NCBI RefSeq assembly: GCF_022513565.1
Contig: NZ_JAKWBE010000001.1
Location: 558,001-622,000 of the forward strand
Origin: Streptomyces gilvus
GTDB lineage: Bacteria > Actinomycetota > Actinomycetes > Streptomycetales > Streptomycetaceae
Direction: 5' to 3'
Length of the DNA stretch: 64,000 nucleotides
Below the pieces are notes generated by a model, which worked only from the letters and a program-made list of their open reading frames with translations, ran no database searches and had not been told where the DNA came from. Positions 46,957 through 56,554 of this stretch are shown here, in pieces (the first letter of the stretch is position 1; each line of letters begins with the position of its first letter). Made by a program: the position numbers and the translations under genes.

Positions 46957-49758
46957 ATGGAACAGGAACCCAAAGCCACCCCGCAGCAGTATGCCTCCGA
47001 CGACGAGGAGCGGTTTCGGCTGCTGTTGAAGAACTCCGCGGACATGGTCTTCCGCCGGAGCATCGAGGGTGTCTTCCTGGAGGTGTCCTCTCCCGGCCAG
47101 GCACTGTTCGGCAGGCCGGCCGAGCAGATCGTGGGAACGCCGGTGGGCTCCTGGGTGCATCCGGGAGACATGGAGGAATTCGAGTGGTCCGAGCGGGATC
47201 TGCAACGCGACGGCCGAGTGGTGGTGTGTTTGCGGCTGCGTCATGCCGACCGGCACTGGATGTGGACGGAGACGACGTCCTGGGTGGTGCGGGACTCCGC
47301 GGGGGAGCCGCTGGAGGTGCGCGGTTTCATCCGTGAGGCGGAGGGCCAGCGGCGCAGGGCGGAGGCGCTGCGGCTGTTGCAGGAACAGGCGCGCTCGGTC
47401 ATCGACACCGCTCGCGACGCCTTCGTCTCCATCGACGAGGACGGTCTGGTCATCGACTGGAACCAGAGCGCCGAGCGGTTGTTCGGCTTCAGCCACCGCG
47501 AGACGATGGGCCGTCCGCTGACGGAGACGATCATTCCCGAGCGGTACCGCGCCGCGCACGCGGCGGGCCTGCAGCGGGTTCTGGCGGGCGGGGAGGCCCA
47601 TGTGCTGGGCCGGCGGATCGAGTTGAGCGCCCTGCACCGCGACGGACACGAGATCCCGATCGAACTGACGGTGTGGCGGCTGAAGTCGGCGAAGGCGCGC
47701 TGCTTCAACGCCTTCGTCCGGGACATCAGTGAGCGCAAGCACACCGAAGCCGCCCTGGCGGAGGCCCGCGACCAGGCGATCGCCGCATCCCAGGCCAAGT
47801 CGCAGTTCGTCGCCTCGATGAGCCACGAGATCCGCACCCCCATGAACGGGGTCATCGGACTGAGCAACCTGCTGCTGGGCACCACGCTCGACCCGGAGCA
47901 GCGCCGCTACGCGGAGGGCATCCAGGCGGCCGGCACGGCGCTGCTGTCGCTGATCAACGACATCCTGGACTTCTCCAAGCTCGAGGCCGGCAAGGTCGAG
48001 TTCGAGCAGGCCCCCTTCAGTCCCCAGGTGCTGGTGGAGGAGGTCATCTCGCTGGTGGCGCAGACCTCACAAGCCCATGGTCTGGAACTGATCAGCGACT
48101 GCCGTCCGGGACTGCCCGCCATGGTGCTCGGCGACGCCGGCCGACTGCGGCAGATCCTCCTCAACCTGGCTTCCAACGCGGTGAAGTTCACCGAATCCGG
48201 CGAGGTCGTGCTCCGCGTCCAACCGGCCCCGCCCCGGCCCCCCGCGGAGCACGCGCCGTGGCTGCGCTTCGAGGTGGCCGACACCGGCATCGGCATCGCC
48301 CAGGCGGATCAGGATCGGATGTTCGACGCCTTCTCCCAGGCGGACGCCTCCACCACCCGCCGCTATGGAGGCACCGGACTGGGCCTGGCCATCTGCCGCA
48401 GGCTCACCGAGGCCATGGGGGGCTCCATCGGCGTCACCAGCCGGCCCGGCGAGGGCAGCACCTTCTTCTTCACGGTGCCGGTACGCGCGCTCGACACCCC
48501 CGAGGAGCCCCCGGCCCCACCGCAGACCGACTCGCTGCGCGGGCTGCGGGTCCTCGTCGTCGACGACAACGAGACCAACCGGCTCATCCTCGACACCCAG
48601 TTGCGCAGGTGGGGCATGCAGCCGACCACGGTCGTCGGCGGCCCCCAGGCGCTGGTGGTCCTGCACGAGGCAGCGGCCGCCGGCCGCCCCTTCACCCTGG
48701 CCATTCTCGACATGCACATGCCTGACATGGACGGTCTGGAACTGGCTCGCCGGATCACCACCGACCACAACTTCGCCCGCATGCGGCTCATGCTGCTCAC
48801 CTCCGGAAGCACGCTGTCCCCCGCCGAGCTGCAGGCCGCCGGGATCGCCCTCAGCCTGCCCAAGCCCGTCCGCGAAGCGCAGCTCCTGAAGGTCCTGGTC
48901 GAACTCGCCGGGCGGACCTTTCCGATGGCCACGCCGGCCGTTGCGGCGCCCGCCGCGGCCCCGACCGCTCACCGAGGTCATGTGCTGCTGGTCGAGGACA
49001 ACGAGATCAACCAGATGGTCGCTCAAGGCATGCTCACCCGGCTCGGCTTCAGCGCGGACACCGCCACCGACGGCGTCGAGGCACTGCGCATGGTCGAGGA
49101 ACACGGCTACCAGGCCGTGCTCATGGACTGTCAGATGCCCCACATGGACGGCTTCACCGCCACCCGGGAACTGCGCCGCAAAGAACGGGGCACCGGCTCT
49201 CACGTCCCGGTGATCGCCATGACCGCCGGCGCCCTCGCCGAGGACCGGGAACGGTGCACGGCCGCGGGCATGGACGACTACATCTCCAAACCCGTCAGCC
49301 CCGAGGAACTGGAACAGGTCCTCACCCGATGGGTCCGTCCCGACGATCAGGAACAGCCGGAACAGCCGGCACCGCCCGAGGAGGACCTGTACACCTCCAT
49401 CGAGCAACGGCTGAACGAACTGCGCGGCGGCGGCACCGAGGCCGAGAACGGACTGGTGGCCCGGCTGGTGGACCACTTCCTCGCTCGGGCACCCGAGATG
49501 GTCGGCGGACTCTTCCACGCGCTCGACCGCCACGACACTCAGCAGATCGCGGACCAGGCCCACAGCCTCAGAGGCGCCGCGGGCAACATCGGGGCTCAAT
49601 GCCTCGCCGACTGCTGCCGGGAGCTGGAAGAGCAGGCAAGGGCCGGCGACCCGGCCTCACTGGCAGACACCGCTCCCCGTCTCCAGGAAGCACTCGACCG
49701 TACGTGCCGCACCCTGGAGACGCTCCGCGACCACTCCCCCGGCCACAGACCTGGATAG
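46957..49758 (+). CDS. Hybrid sensor histidine kinase (PAS-PAS-HisKA-HATPase-REC-REC-HPt)
   Basis: A 933-residue cytoplasmic phosphorelay protein. Two PAS domains (about residues 20-260; [40 protein letters not shown]) precede HisKA with His 290 in [12 protein letters not shown] and an HATPase ([25 protein letters not shown]). Receiver one has Asp 585 in [13 protein letters not shown], receiver two Asp 724 in [12 protein letters not shown], and HPt has His 869 in [12 protein letters not shown]. No transmembrane segment is visible, so the signal is internal. ATG 46957 has GGAGG six bases upstream; the open frame reaches 46861. Hybrid kinases this complete are uncommon in Streptomyces. Confidence 0.93.
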   Translation: MEQEPKATPQQYASDDEERFRLLLKNSADMVFRRSIEGVFLEVSSPGQALFGRPAEQIVGTPVGSWVHPGDMEEFEWSERDLQRDGRVVVCLRLRHADRHWMWTETTSWVVRDSAGEPLEVRGFIREAEGQRRRAEALRLLQEQARSVIDTARDAFVSIDEDGLVIDWNQSAERLFGFSHRETMGRPLTETIIPERYRAAHAAGLQRVLAGGEAHVLGRRIELSALHRDGHEIPIELTVWRLKSAKARCFNAFVRDISERKHTEAALAEARDQAIAASQAKSQFVASMSHEIRTPMNGVIGLSNLLLGTTLDPEQRRYAEGIQAAGTALLSLINDILDFSKLEAGKVEFEQAPFSPQVLVEEVISLVAQTSQAHGLELISDCRPGLPAMVLGDAGRLRQILLNLASNAVKFTESGEVVLRVQPAPPRPPAEHAPWLRFEVADTGIGIAQADQDRMFDAFSQADASTTRRYGGTGLGLAICRRLTEAMGGSIGVTSRPGEGSTFFFTVPVRALDTPEEPPAPPQTDSLRGLRVLVVDDNETNRLILDTQLRRWGMQPTTVVGGPQALVVLHEAAAAGRPFTLAILDMHMPDMDGLELARRITTDHNFARMRLMLLTSGSTLSPAELQAAGIALSLPKPVREAQLLKVLVELAGRTFPMATPAVAAPAAAPTAHRGHVLLVEDNEINQMVAQGMLTRLGFSADTATDGVEALRMVEEHGYQAVLMDCQMPHMDGFTATRELRRKERGTGSHVPVIAMTAGALAEDRERCTAAGMDDYISKPVSPEELEQVLTRWVRPDDQEQPEQPAPPEEDLYTSIEQRLNELRGGGTEAENGLVARLVDHFLARAPEMVGGLFHALDRHDTQQIADQAHSLRGAAGNIGAQCLADCCRELEEQARAGDPASLADTAPRLQEALDRTCRTLETLRDHSPGHRPG

Positions 49759-49766
49759 GAGTGCCC

Positions 49767-51374
49767 GTGGGCAGAGTTCACCTCCGGTTGCCTTCCCGCC
49801 GCCATGCGTTGGTCTGGGCGTACGCGGCGGCGGGGAGCGCGGTGATCGTCACCTATCTCGTCATGTCCTCCGCGGAGCGGTATCTGCTGCCCGAACTCGT
49901 GTCCGGCTCGGTGGTCCTCGCGATCCTGGTGGGAGTGGCCAGGAACACGCCGCCCTCGGTCGTTCCGTGGTATCTCCTCGCGGCGGGCATGGTCCCGTAC
50001 GCGGTCGCGGACACGATCTGGGGCCTGTATCAGACCCGTGGCGAGGAAGTTCCGTTCCCCGGCGTGGCCGACATCCTCTATCTGACCAGCTACGCGTTGT
50101 TCGCCGCGGGCCTGGTGACGCTGGCCCGGCAGCAGACGGGCCGGCTCCACTGGGCGGGGCTGCTGGACGCGGCGATCGTCACGCTGGGGTTCGGGATTCT
50201 GGTCTGGTCGTTCGTCCTCGCGCCGTACCTGCGCAGCGGGCTGTCCGCGTGGCAGCTGGTGTTCTCCCTCGCCTATCCCGTCGCCGACCTGGTGCTGTTG
50301 TCCATCACCGCGCGGCTGATGCTCACCACCGGCACGTACACACCGTCCTTCCTCCTGTGCATCGGATGGCTGCTGCTCCTGCTCGCCGCCGACGGCCTCT
50401 ACTACGGGACGCTCGCGACGAACGGGACCGCGATCGCGGAGAGTGTGTCCGAAGTGGGGTGGATGGTCTCAAGTCTGCTGCTCGGAGCCGCCGCGCTGCA
50501 CCCGTCCGTCGCCCGGCCCACACGGTTGGTGACCGACCAGGAGAGGCTGTGCAGCCGGCGCCTGTCGACCCTGGTCGCCCTCATCCTGATGGGGCCGCTG
50601 ATCGTGCTGGTCGACGTCGGCGGCATCCGGGACCGGCCCGTGGACGTCACGGTGATCGTCAGCATGATGGCCTGTCTGTCCCTGCTGCTGGTGCTGCGCG
50701 CCGCGATCCTGGCCCAGCACGCCCACAGCAGAGCCGTCCAGGCGCGCACCCAGACCCTCGTCCTCGCGGCCTCACTGCGCGAGCAGGCGGAACTCCAGAA
50801 GCAGTTGAGCCATCAGGCGACCCACGACCCCTTGACGGGGCTGGCCAACCGGGCGCTCCTGAACGAACGCATGCAGGTCACTCTCGGCCGGTGCTCCGTC
50901 TTCTCCTCCGCCGGACTACTGATGCTCGATCTCGACGGTTTCAAGGAGGTCAACGACACGCTGGGGCACTCGGCCGGCGACGAACTGCTGATCGACGTCG
51001 CGCAGCGGCTGACGAGCAGGGTCCGTGACCAGGACATGGTGGCCCGACTCGGAGGGGACGAGTTCGCGCTCGTTCTGGAAGGAGTGGACGCGGAAGCACT
51101 GCGCGACTTCACCCTGCGGATCCTCGATGCCTTCCAGGACCCGTTCGTTCTCCCTTCCGGCCAGGCGGTCCGTGTGACGACGAGTATCGGCGCACGGAGA
51201 ATCACCGGGCCGACCGCGCCCACGGAGGCGCTGCGGGACGCCGACACCGCCCTGTACCGGGCCAAGGCCGCGGGCAAGAACCAGGTCGCGTACTTCGAGG
51301 CCCCGCGGTCCCCCTCGCCCCGAGCGCAACATGCCCAAAGACGGAGCCGAGGACCCGGAGCCCCCGGGATCTGA
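49767..51374 (+). CDS. Membrane diguanylate cyclase (GGDEF)
   Basis: A 535-residue protein with eight or nine hydrophobic helices in the first 320 residues, then a coiled linker (LREQAELQKQLSHQATHDPL) and a GGDEF domain. The active-site GGDEF is intact at about residues 429-433 (ARLGGDEFALVL), and RDQD just before it fits the inhibitory RxxD site. It should make cyclic di-GMP. No EAL domain is present. The start is GTG 49767, five bases after AGGAG and nine after the hybrid kinase stop, so both are one operon. Confidence 0.93.
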   Translation: MGRVHLRLPSRRHALVWAYAAAGSAVIVTYLVMSSAERYLLPELVSGSVVLAILVGVARNTPPSVVPWYLLAAGMVPYAVADTIWGLYQTRGEEVPFPGVADILYLTSYALFAAGLVTLARQQTGRLHWAGLLDAAIVTLGFGILVWSFVLAPYLRSGLSAWQLVFSLAYPVADLVLLSITARLMLTTGTYTPSFLLCIGWLLLLLAADGLYYGTLATNGTAIAESVSEVGWMVSSLLLGAAALHPSVARPTRLVTDQERLCSRRLSTLVALILMGPLIVLVDVGGIRDRPVDVTVIVSMMACLSLLLVLRAAILAQHAHSRAVQARTQTLVLAASLREQAELQKQLSHQATHDPLTGLANRALLNERMQVTLGRCSVFSSAGLLMLDLDGFKEVNDTLGHSAGDELLIDVAQRLTSRVRDQDMVARLGGDEFALVLEGVDAEALRDFTLRILDAFQDPFVLPSGQAVRVTTSIGARRITGPTAPTEALRDADTALYRAKAAGKNQVAYFEAPRSPSPRAQHAQRRSRGPGAPGI

Positions 51375-51408
51375 CCGATCGTGCCGTACAGGTCATATGT
51401 GGTGAGAA

Positions 51409-51437
51409 TTTACAAAAGATCTTATTGTGTTGATGAT
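51409..51437 (+). promoter_or_regulatory. Promoter candidate in an AT-rich island
   Basis: TTTACA (51409-51414) and GATGAT (51432-51437) are 17 bases apart, in an unusually AT-rich stretch (51390-51445) between the GGDEF gene and the response regulator. It probably starts a separate transcript for the response regulator/HEAT/glycosyltransferase/kinase set. Confidence 0.5.
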
Positions 51438-51489
51438 CCATCTTTGTGGTGGGCTGAGTGCCGCGGCCCAGGCGCCCCCGGGAGGACCC

Positions 51490-51864
51490 ATGGCTCGTGT
51501 CCTGATAGCCGACGACGACGCGGACATACGGGACCTGGTGGCGTTCAAGCTGACGCAGGGCGGTCACCAGGTCACGGTCGCGCCGGACGGTATGGCCGCT
51601 CTCAAGGCGGTGCGTGAGGAGCCGGTGGACCTGGCGCTGCTCGACATCCGGATGCCGGGGATGTCCGGCCTGGACGTCTGCCGGGAGCTGCGCGCGGCGC
51701 CCGAGACCGCGACACTCCCCGTCATCCTGATCACCGCCCGGTCCCAGGAGGGGGACGTTGAGGTGGGTTTCGCGGCGGGCGCCGACGACTACATCATCAA
51801 ACCCTTCAGCCCGCGCGAGCTGTCCAGCCGGGTCACCGCGCTGCTCAACCGGGTGGAGCGGTGA
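51490..51864 (+). CDS. Stand-alone response regulator receiver
   Basis: A 124-residue single receiver domain: VLIADDDADIRDL with the acidic pocket, phospho-acceptor Asp 52 in LALLDIRMPGMSG, and switch lysine in DDYIIKPFSPREL. There is no output domain, so it must act by protein contact, perhaps with the HEAT-repeat partner whose start overlaps its stop (GTGA) or with the glycosyltransferase. The start is ATG 51490 after GGGAGGA (51480-51486). Confidence 0.93.
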   Translation: MARVLIADDDADIRDLVAFKLTQGGHQVTVAPDGMAALKAVREEPVDLALLDIRMPGMSGLDVCRELRAAPETATLPVILITARSQEGDVEVGFAAGADDYIIKPFSPRELSSRVTALLNRVER

Positions 51865-52955
51865 TCCCCCCCGGTGTCGTCAGGGCCGCGTTGCTCGGCT
51901 TGTCGGCCGTCTTCGTGGCACTGAGCCTGCTGATCGTCTGCATTCGCGGCGTGCGCGTCTACCGGCAGCGCAGACGCGAGCGGATCGCCGCACCCGTGCG
52001 TGGTCTCCTGCTGCAGCTGCTGTGCGCCGACGAGGACGACCAGAGCGAGCTGCTGCACCAGCTCACGCAGATCGACAAGCGGACGTGGAGGGCGCTGGAA
52101 CCGAGCCTCACCGCACTGCTGGGCAAGGTCGCCGGAGGAGCCCGTACGACGCTGATCAGCCTCTACGAGCTGCGCGGAGCCGCCGGGGACGCCGTCGCCG
52201 CGCTGGGCAGTCACAGGGCGGCCCGGCGTGGGCGTGCCGCGCAGGTGCTCGGTCAGCTCGCCCACCGTCCCGCGGTGGCACCGCTGTGCCGACTGCTGGC
52301 CGATCGCGACCCGGAGGTTCGCCTGGCCGCCGCGCGGGCCCTGGGCCGCATCGGGGATTCCGCGGCCGTGCCTCATCTGCTGGAGTGCCTCCAGGGGCCA
52401 CGGCCGGTACCGCCCGGTGTGGTCATGAGCGCGCTTGTCTCGCTGGGGCCCGAGTCCCAGCCACGGGTCTCGGCGGGGCTCCGGATGGAGCCCCTGGCCA
52501 GAGCCGTGGCGATCGAGGTCCTCGGGGCGACGGGCGCGGTCTCCCGTACCTCCGAGATCGCCCGCGCACTGCGCGAGGACCCCGAGATCGAAGTACAGAT
52601 CAAGGCGGCACGCGCGCTCGGCCGACTGGGCATGCCCGAGGCACTGCAGCCGCTGCTGGCGGCGCTCGATCCCGATCGGCCGGTCTCCCTGCGCACGGTG
52701 AGTGCCGGGGCCCTCGGCAATCTGGGGGCCGTCGTCGCCGAGAGCCGGCTGGTGGAGCTGCTGGACGACCCGAACACCCATGTCGCGGCCACCGCGGCTC
52801 GCGCACTGCTGCGGCTCGGTCCGGTCGGACAGGGCGCGCTGCGCACGGCGGCCGATCACGCGGGCGGACGGGCCGCCGCCCAGGCCAGGGCCGCTCTCGC
52901 GGAGCTGGCCGTCGGCGGCGCACGCCACGGTGTCCGCGTGGAGGTGGCGCTGTGA
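51861..52955 (+). CDS. Membrane-anchored HEAT-repeat protein
   Basis: A 364-residue protein. One N-terminal transmembrane helix (LLGLSAVFVALSLLIVCIRG) and a basic stretch are followed by about seven HEAT-like helical repeats, for example PEVRLAAARALGRIGDSAAV, EVQIKAARALGRLGMPEALQ and THVAATAARALLRLG. The repeats form a cytoplasmic scaffold for protein binding. It lies between a receiver and a glycosyltransferase and overlaps both, so it probably links phosphorylation to the polymerase at the membrane. Confidence 0.88.
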   Translation: MIPPGVVRAALLGLSAVFVALSLLIVCIRGVRVYRQRRRERIAAPVRGLLLQLLCADEDDQSELLHQLTQIDKRTWRALEPSLTALLGKVAGGARTTLISLYELRGAAGDAVAALGSHRAARRGRAAQVLGQLAHRPAVAPLCRLLADRDPEVRLAAARALGRIGDSAAVPHLLECLQGPRPVPPGVVMSALVSLGPESQPRVSAGLRMEPLARAVAIEVLGATGAVSRTSEIARALREDPEIEVQIKAARALGRLGMPEALQPLLAALDPDRPVSLRTVSAGALGNLGAVVAESRLVELLDDPNTHVAATAARALLRLGPVGQGALRTAADHAGGRAAAQARAALAELAVGGARHGVRVEVAL

Positions 52956-54454
52956 GCCGAGTGGGTGCCGAGCCGTGGGCGACGCTGCTGGACGCACTGC
53001 ACAGCCTGGTCGCCGTCTGCGACCACATCGTGATCATCTACTTCCTGAGCATCAACACGTGCTACCTGGTGTTGATCCTCGTCGCTCTCCGCGAGTTCCT
53101 CAGGAGGCAGGGACGGGCCCCCTTCGCCGGCTACGACGACGCCGTCACCAGCCCGTTCACCCCGCCCGTGTCGGTGATCATGCCCGCCCACAACGAGGCG
53201 GTCGGCATCGTCGAGGCGGTCCGCGCCATGCTGCTGCTGCACTACCCGGTCTTCGAGGTCGTCATCGTCGACGACGGCTCCACCGACGGCACGCTGGACG
53301 CCCTGCGGGAGGCCTTCGACCTCGCCGAGGTGGAGCACGTGATGCCCGACGACGTGCCCGTACGTGGCCGGATCACGTCGGTCCACCTGCCCAGGGGCGG
53401 CCCGGTGCCCCTCCTCGTGGCCCGCAAGGAGAACGGCGGCAAGGCCGACGCGCTCAACGTGGGGATCAACCTGGCGCGCTACCCCCTGGTGTGCATGGTG
53501 GACGCGGACTCGATCCTCGACTCGCAGGCGCTGCTCGCGGTGGCCAAGCCGTTCAGCGACGACCCGATGCGGGTGGTCGCCTCCGGCGGCGTGGTCGGCC
53601 TCGCCAACGGCTGCACCGTCGTGGGCGGACGGGTGGTCGAACCGCACGTACCTCGCGAGCTGCTCGGTCGCGTCCAGGTCGTCGAGTATCTGCGCGCCTT
53701 CTTCCTCGGACGCACCGGGTGGTCCAAGCTGGGCGGCCTGCTGATCATCGCGGGCGCCTTCGGTCTCTTCCGCAGGGACGTGGTGGTGGCGGCCGGAGGG
53801 ATGGATCCGGACTGCATCGGCGAGGACGCCGAACTGGTCATCCGCCTCCACCGGCACCTGCGCGAGGAGGGCCGCGACTACCGCATCGTCTTCGTCACCG
53901 AGCCGATCTCCTGGAGCGAGGCACCCACGCAGCGGAGCGTCCTGGCTCATCAGCGCCGACGCTGGCACCGTGGCCTGACCGAGATCATGCTCAAGCACCG
54001 CCGCATGATCGGCAACCCCCGCTACGGCCGCATCGGCCTGCTGGCACTGCCCTTCCACGTACTCTTCGAACTGCTGGCGCCGGTCGTGGAGCTCGCCGGA
54101 GTCGTCCTGGTGCCGTTGGGCGTCCTGCTCGGCGCGGTGAACGCCGACTTCCTGTGGCGGTTCCTGCTCGCCGCCTACTTCTACGCCGTCGTGGTCAGCC
54201 TGGTCTCGGTCGCGGTGGAGGAGTCCGCCTTCCACCGGTTCACGCGGTGGCGGGACGTCTGGGGCAGCCTCGTCGGTGTGGTCGCCGAGAACATCGGATA
54301 CCGCCAGATGACGGCCTGGTGGCGGCTGCGCGGCATGTGGGACGGGCTGCGTGGCTCTCCCCAGGTGTGGGGTTCCATGACCCGCGCCGGCTTCGCCTCT
54401 TCCGGTGAGGCGGAGGACAGCCAGGTGAAGGCGGGCGGAGGCGATCGTGCATGA
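52952..54454 (+). CDS. BcsA-like membrane glycosyltransferase, family 2
   Basis: A 500-residue processive-type glycosyltransferase. The N-terminal membrane helix is IVIIYFLSINTCYLVLILVA, and the GT-A domain has VSVIMPAHNEAVGIVEAVRA, VVIVDDGSTDGT, the DxD motif VDADS, the acceptor acid GEDAEL and the product-binding Q-x-x-R-W (QRRRW). Three or four membrane helices close the protein. These are cellulose/hyaluronan-synthase features, so a beta-linked exopolysaccharide is likely. No PilZ domain is seen. GTG 52952 overlaps the HEAT stop. Confidence 0.9.
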   Translation: MSRVGAEPWATLLDALHSLVAVCDHIVIIYFLSINTCYLVLILVALREFLRRQGRAPFAGYDDAVTSPFTPPVSVIMPAHNEAVGIVEAVRAMLLLHYPVFEVVIVDDGSTDGTLDALREAFDLAEVEHVMPDDVPVRGRITSVHLPRGGPVPLLVARKENGGKADALNVGINLARYPLVCMVDADSILDSQALLAVAKPFSDDPMRVVASGGVVGLANGCTVVGGRVVEPHVPRELLGRVQVVEYLRAFFLGRTGWSKLGGLLIIAGAFGLFRRDVVVAAGGMDPDCIGEDAELVIRLHRHLREEGRDYRIVFVTEPISWSEAPTQRSVLAHQRRRWHRGLTEIMLKHRRMIGNPRYGRIGLLALPFHVLFELLAPVVELAGVVLVPLGVLLGAVNADFLWRFLLAAYFYAVVVSLVSVAVEESAFHRFTRWRDVWGSLVGVVAENIGYRQMTAWWRLRGMWDGLRGSPQVWGSMTRAGFASSGEAEDSQVKAGGGDRA

Positions 54455-56553
54455 GGATCGCTCACCTGCGGCGCGCTGACCGGGTGGCCGGTCGGCTCGG
54501 CCTGGCCTTCGGACTGCTGGCCCTTCTGGTCGCCCTGTGCGGGGCCGGTGCGATGACCGGCGCCCTGCTCCTGGAAGGCATCCAGCACCGGATCACCGAC
54601 CGGCTGGATCCCACCGAGGACGACAACCTGCGTCTGCTCGACGCGGGCGTGAGCGCGCAGCGATCGATGCGCGGCTATCTGATCACCGGCGAGCAGAGCG
54701 AACTCGCCGCCTTCCGCGCGGCCCGCGCCAGGATCCCGCTGCTCCTCTCCGACATCCGGGCACACGACGTGGCGGACGAACGCGCCGTGGCGGCGCAGCA
54801 ACGGCAGGTGGAGGCATATCTGCGGGTCGCCGAACGGCAGGCGCGCGCCGCCCCGAGGAGTGCTGGGGCCGCGGCGCTCACGCGCGAGGCAAGCCTGCGT
54901 TTCAACGCGTTCGAGCACGCCAACGGCACTCTGACCGACCAGTTGACAGCGGACGAGCAGCGCCAGCAAGAGCGGGCCGACACGGTGACGCGGGCCGGCC
55001 TCGCCGGTCTCGGCGCTCTGGTGGCCGTCGCGGTCGCCGGGGCCGTGTACACCTCGATGCGCACCACCCGCGCCCTGACCCGGCCGCTGCTGAGCACCGA
55101 GCGGACGCTCGGCCGGCTCGCCGCGGGAGAACACTCGGCCCGGGCGGAGGTGACGGGGCCGCGGGAGATCAGGGCGGTGGCGCGGTCGGTGAACGAACTC
55201 GCCGAGGAGGCCGACCGGTTGCGCGCGGTCGAGGAGGAGCGCAGGCAGCTGTCGGGGATGGCCCGGGAAGCCGGGATCCGGATCAGGGCCAAGCTGGACG
55301 TCGACCACGTGCTCGACGCGGCGTGCACAGGGGTCGGCGAGGGGCTGGACGCCGACCACGTCTTCGTCCTGCTCGCCGAGGAGGGCGGCGGCACGGTGCC
55401 CGTGGCGCGCGCCTGGAGCGCCTGCCGGGGCCTGCTGCCCGCGGGGGAGCAGCCCATCCCGCCCGTACCGCTCGAGGTGGTCCACGACCACTACCGGAGA
55501 GGCACGAGCTGGTGCCTGAACGGGCCGGCCGCCCTGCTGAGCGAGGGCGGGCCGCTGCCCGGCGGGCCGGGGTCCTTCGGCGCGAGCGGACTGCCTCCGC
55601 AGGCCCGGGCCGCCGCGAAGAAGCTGGGCCTGGCCTGCGTGGTGGTCATCCCGATCGGCGTCGGTGAACAGGCGATGGGCGCCCTCTTCCTCGCCCGCAC
55701 CCGGCCGGAGCGCCCCTGGCGTCCGGTGGAGATCGAGATCGCCGAGTCGATGGCCGCCGGCGTCGGCAGGGCGCTGCACACCGCGCTGCTCTACGAGCAG
55801 GAGTCCCGTCTGGTGGAGAAGCTGCGCGCCCTGGACCAGGCCAAGAGCGACTTCCTGTCCACCGTCTCCCACGAGTTGCGCACTCCGCTGACGAGCATCG
55901 TGGGATGCGTCGAACTGCTGCAGGACGAGGACACCGGTCCGCTCACCCCGACCCAGGCGCACATGCTGGACGTCGTCGACCGCAACGCGCAGCGGCTGCG
56001 GGCGCTGATCGAGGACCTGCTCACCCTCTCCAGGATCGAGTCGGGAGTGTTCATCACCCGGAAGGCACCGGTCGACCTGCGCCGGCTGGTGGTCGCCGCG
56101 GCCGACGCGATCAGGCCGAGCGCCGAGGCCGCCTCGGTCTCACTGCGGACGCGGTGCCCGCAGCAGCCGCTGATCCTCGAGGCGGACGGTGAGCAGTTGG
56201 ACCGGGTGCTGATGAACCTGCTGTCCAACGCAGTCAAGTTCACCCCCGACGGAGGGACGGTGACCGTATGCGCGGACGTCCAGGACGGAACGGTGGTTCT
56301 GAGCGTCAGCGACACCGGCATCGGCATCCCCGCGGCCGAGCAGGACAAGCTCTTCCAGCGGTTCTTCCGTGCCTCGAACGCCGCCGACGCCGCCATTCCG
56401 GGAACCGGGCTCGGACTGACCATCGTCCGGACGATCGTGGCGAACCACGGCGGCGGGACCGAGGTCCACTCCGAGGAAGGCCGGGGGACCACGATCACCG
56501 CTCGGCTGCCGCTCGTCGGCGGCGACCGCTCGGCCGACACCGACACCACCTGA
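54451..56553 (+). CDS. Membrane sensor histidine kinase with CHASE3-like, HAMP and GAF domains
   Basis: A 700-residue kinase. Two transmembrane helices (residues 15-40 and about 182-203) flank a helical CHASE3-like sensor containing SMRGYLITGEQSELAAFRAA. A HAMP-like linker, a GAF domain (about 275-450), HisKA with His 474 in TVSHELRTPLTS, and an HATPase with NLLSNAVKFTPDGG and GTGLGLTIVRTI follow. The start ATG 54451 overlaps the glycosyltransferase stop. It is the probable phosphodonor for the upstream receiver protein. Confidence 0.93.
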   Translation: MRIAHLRRADRVAGRLGLAFGLLALLVALCGAGAMTGALLLEGIQHRITDRLDPTEDDNLRLLDAGVSAQRSMRGYLITGEQSELAAFRAARARIPLLLSDIRAHDVADERAVAAQQRQVEAYLRVAERQARAAPRSAGAAALTREASLRFNAFEHANGTLTDQLTADEQRQQERADTVTRAGLAGLGALVAVAVAGAVYTSMRTTRALTRPLLSTERTLGRLAAGEHSARAEVTGPREIRAVARSVNELAEEADRLRAVEEERRQLSGMAREAGIRIRAKLDVDHVLDAACTGVGEGLDADHVFVLLAEEGGGTVPVARAWSACRGLLPAGEQPIPPVPLEVVHDHYRRGTSWCLNGPAALLSEGGPLPGGPGSFGASGLPPQARAAAKKLGLACVVVIPIGVGEQAMGALFLARTRPERPWRPVEIEIAESMAAGVGRALHTALLYEQESRLVEKLRALDQAKSDFLSTVSHELRTPLTSIVGCVELLQDEDTGPLTPTQAHMLDVVDRNAQRLRALIEDLLTLSRIESGVFITRKAPVDLRRLVVAAADAIRPSAEAASVSLRTRCPQQPLILEADGEQLDRVLMNLLSNAVKFTPDGGTVTVCADVQDGTVVLSVSDTGIGIPAAEQDKLFQRFFRASNAADAAIPGTGLGLTIVRTIVANHGGGTEVHSEEGRGTTITARLPLVGGDRSADTDTT

Positions 56554-56554
56554 C

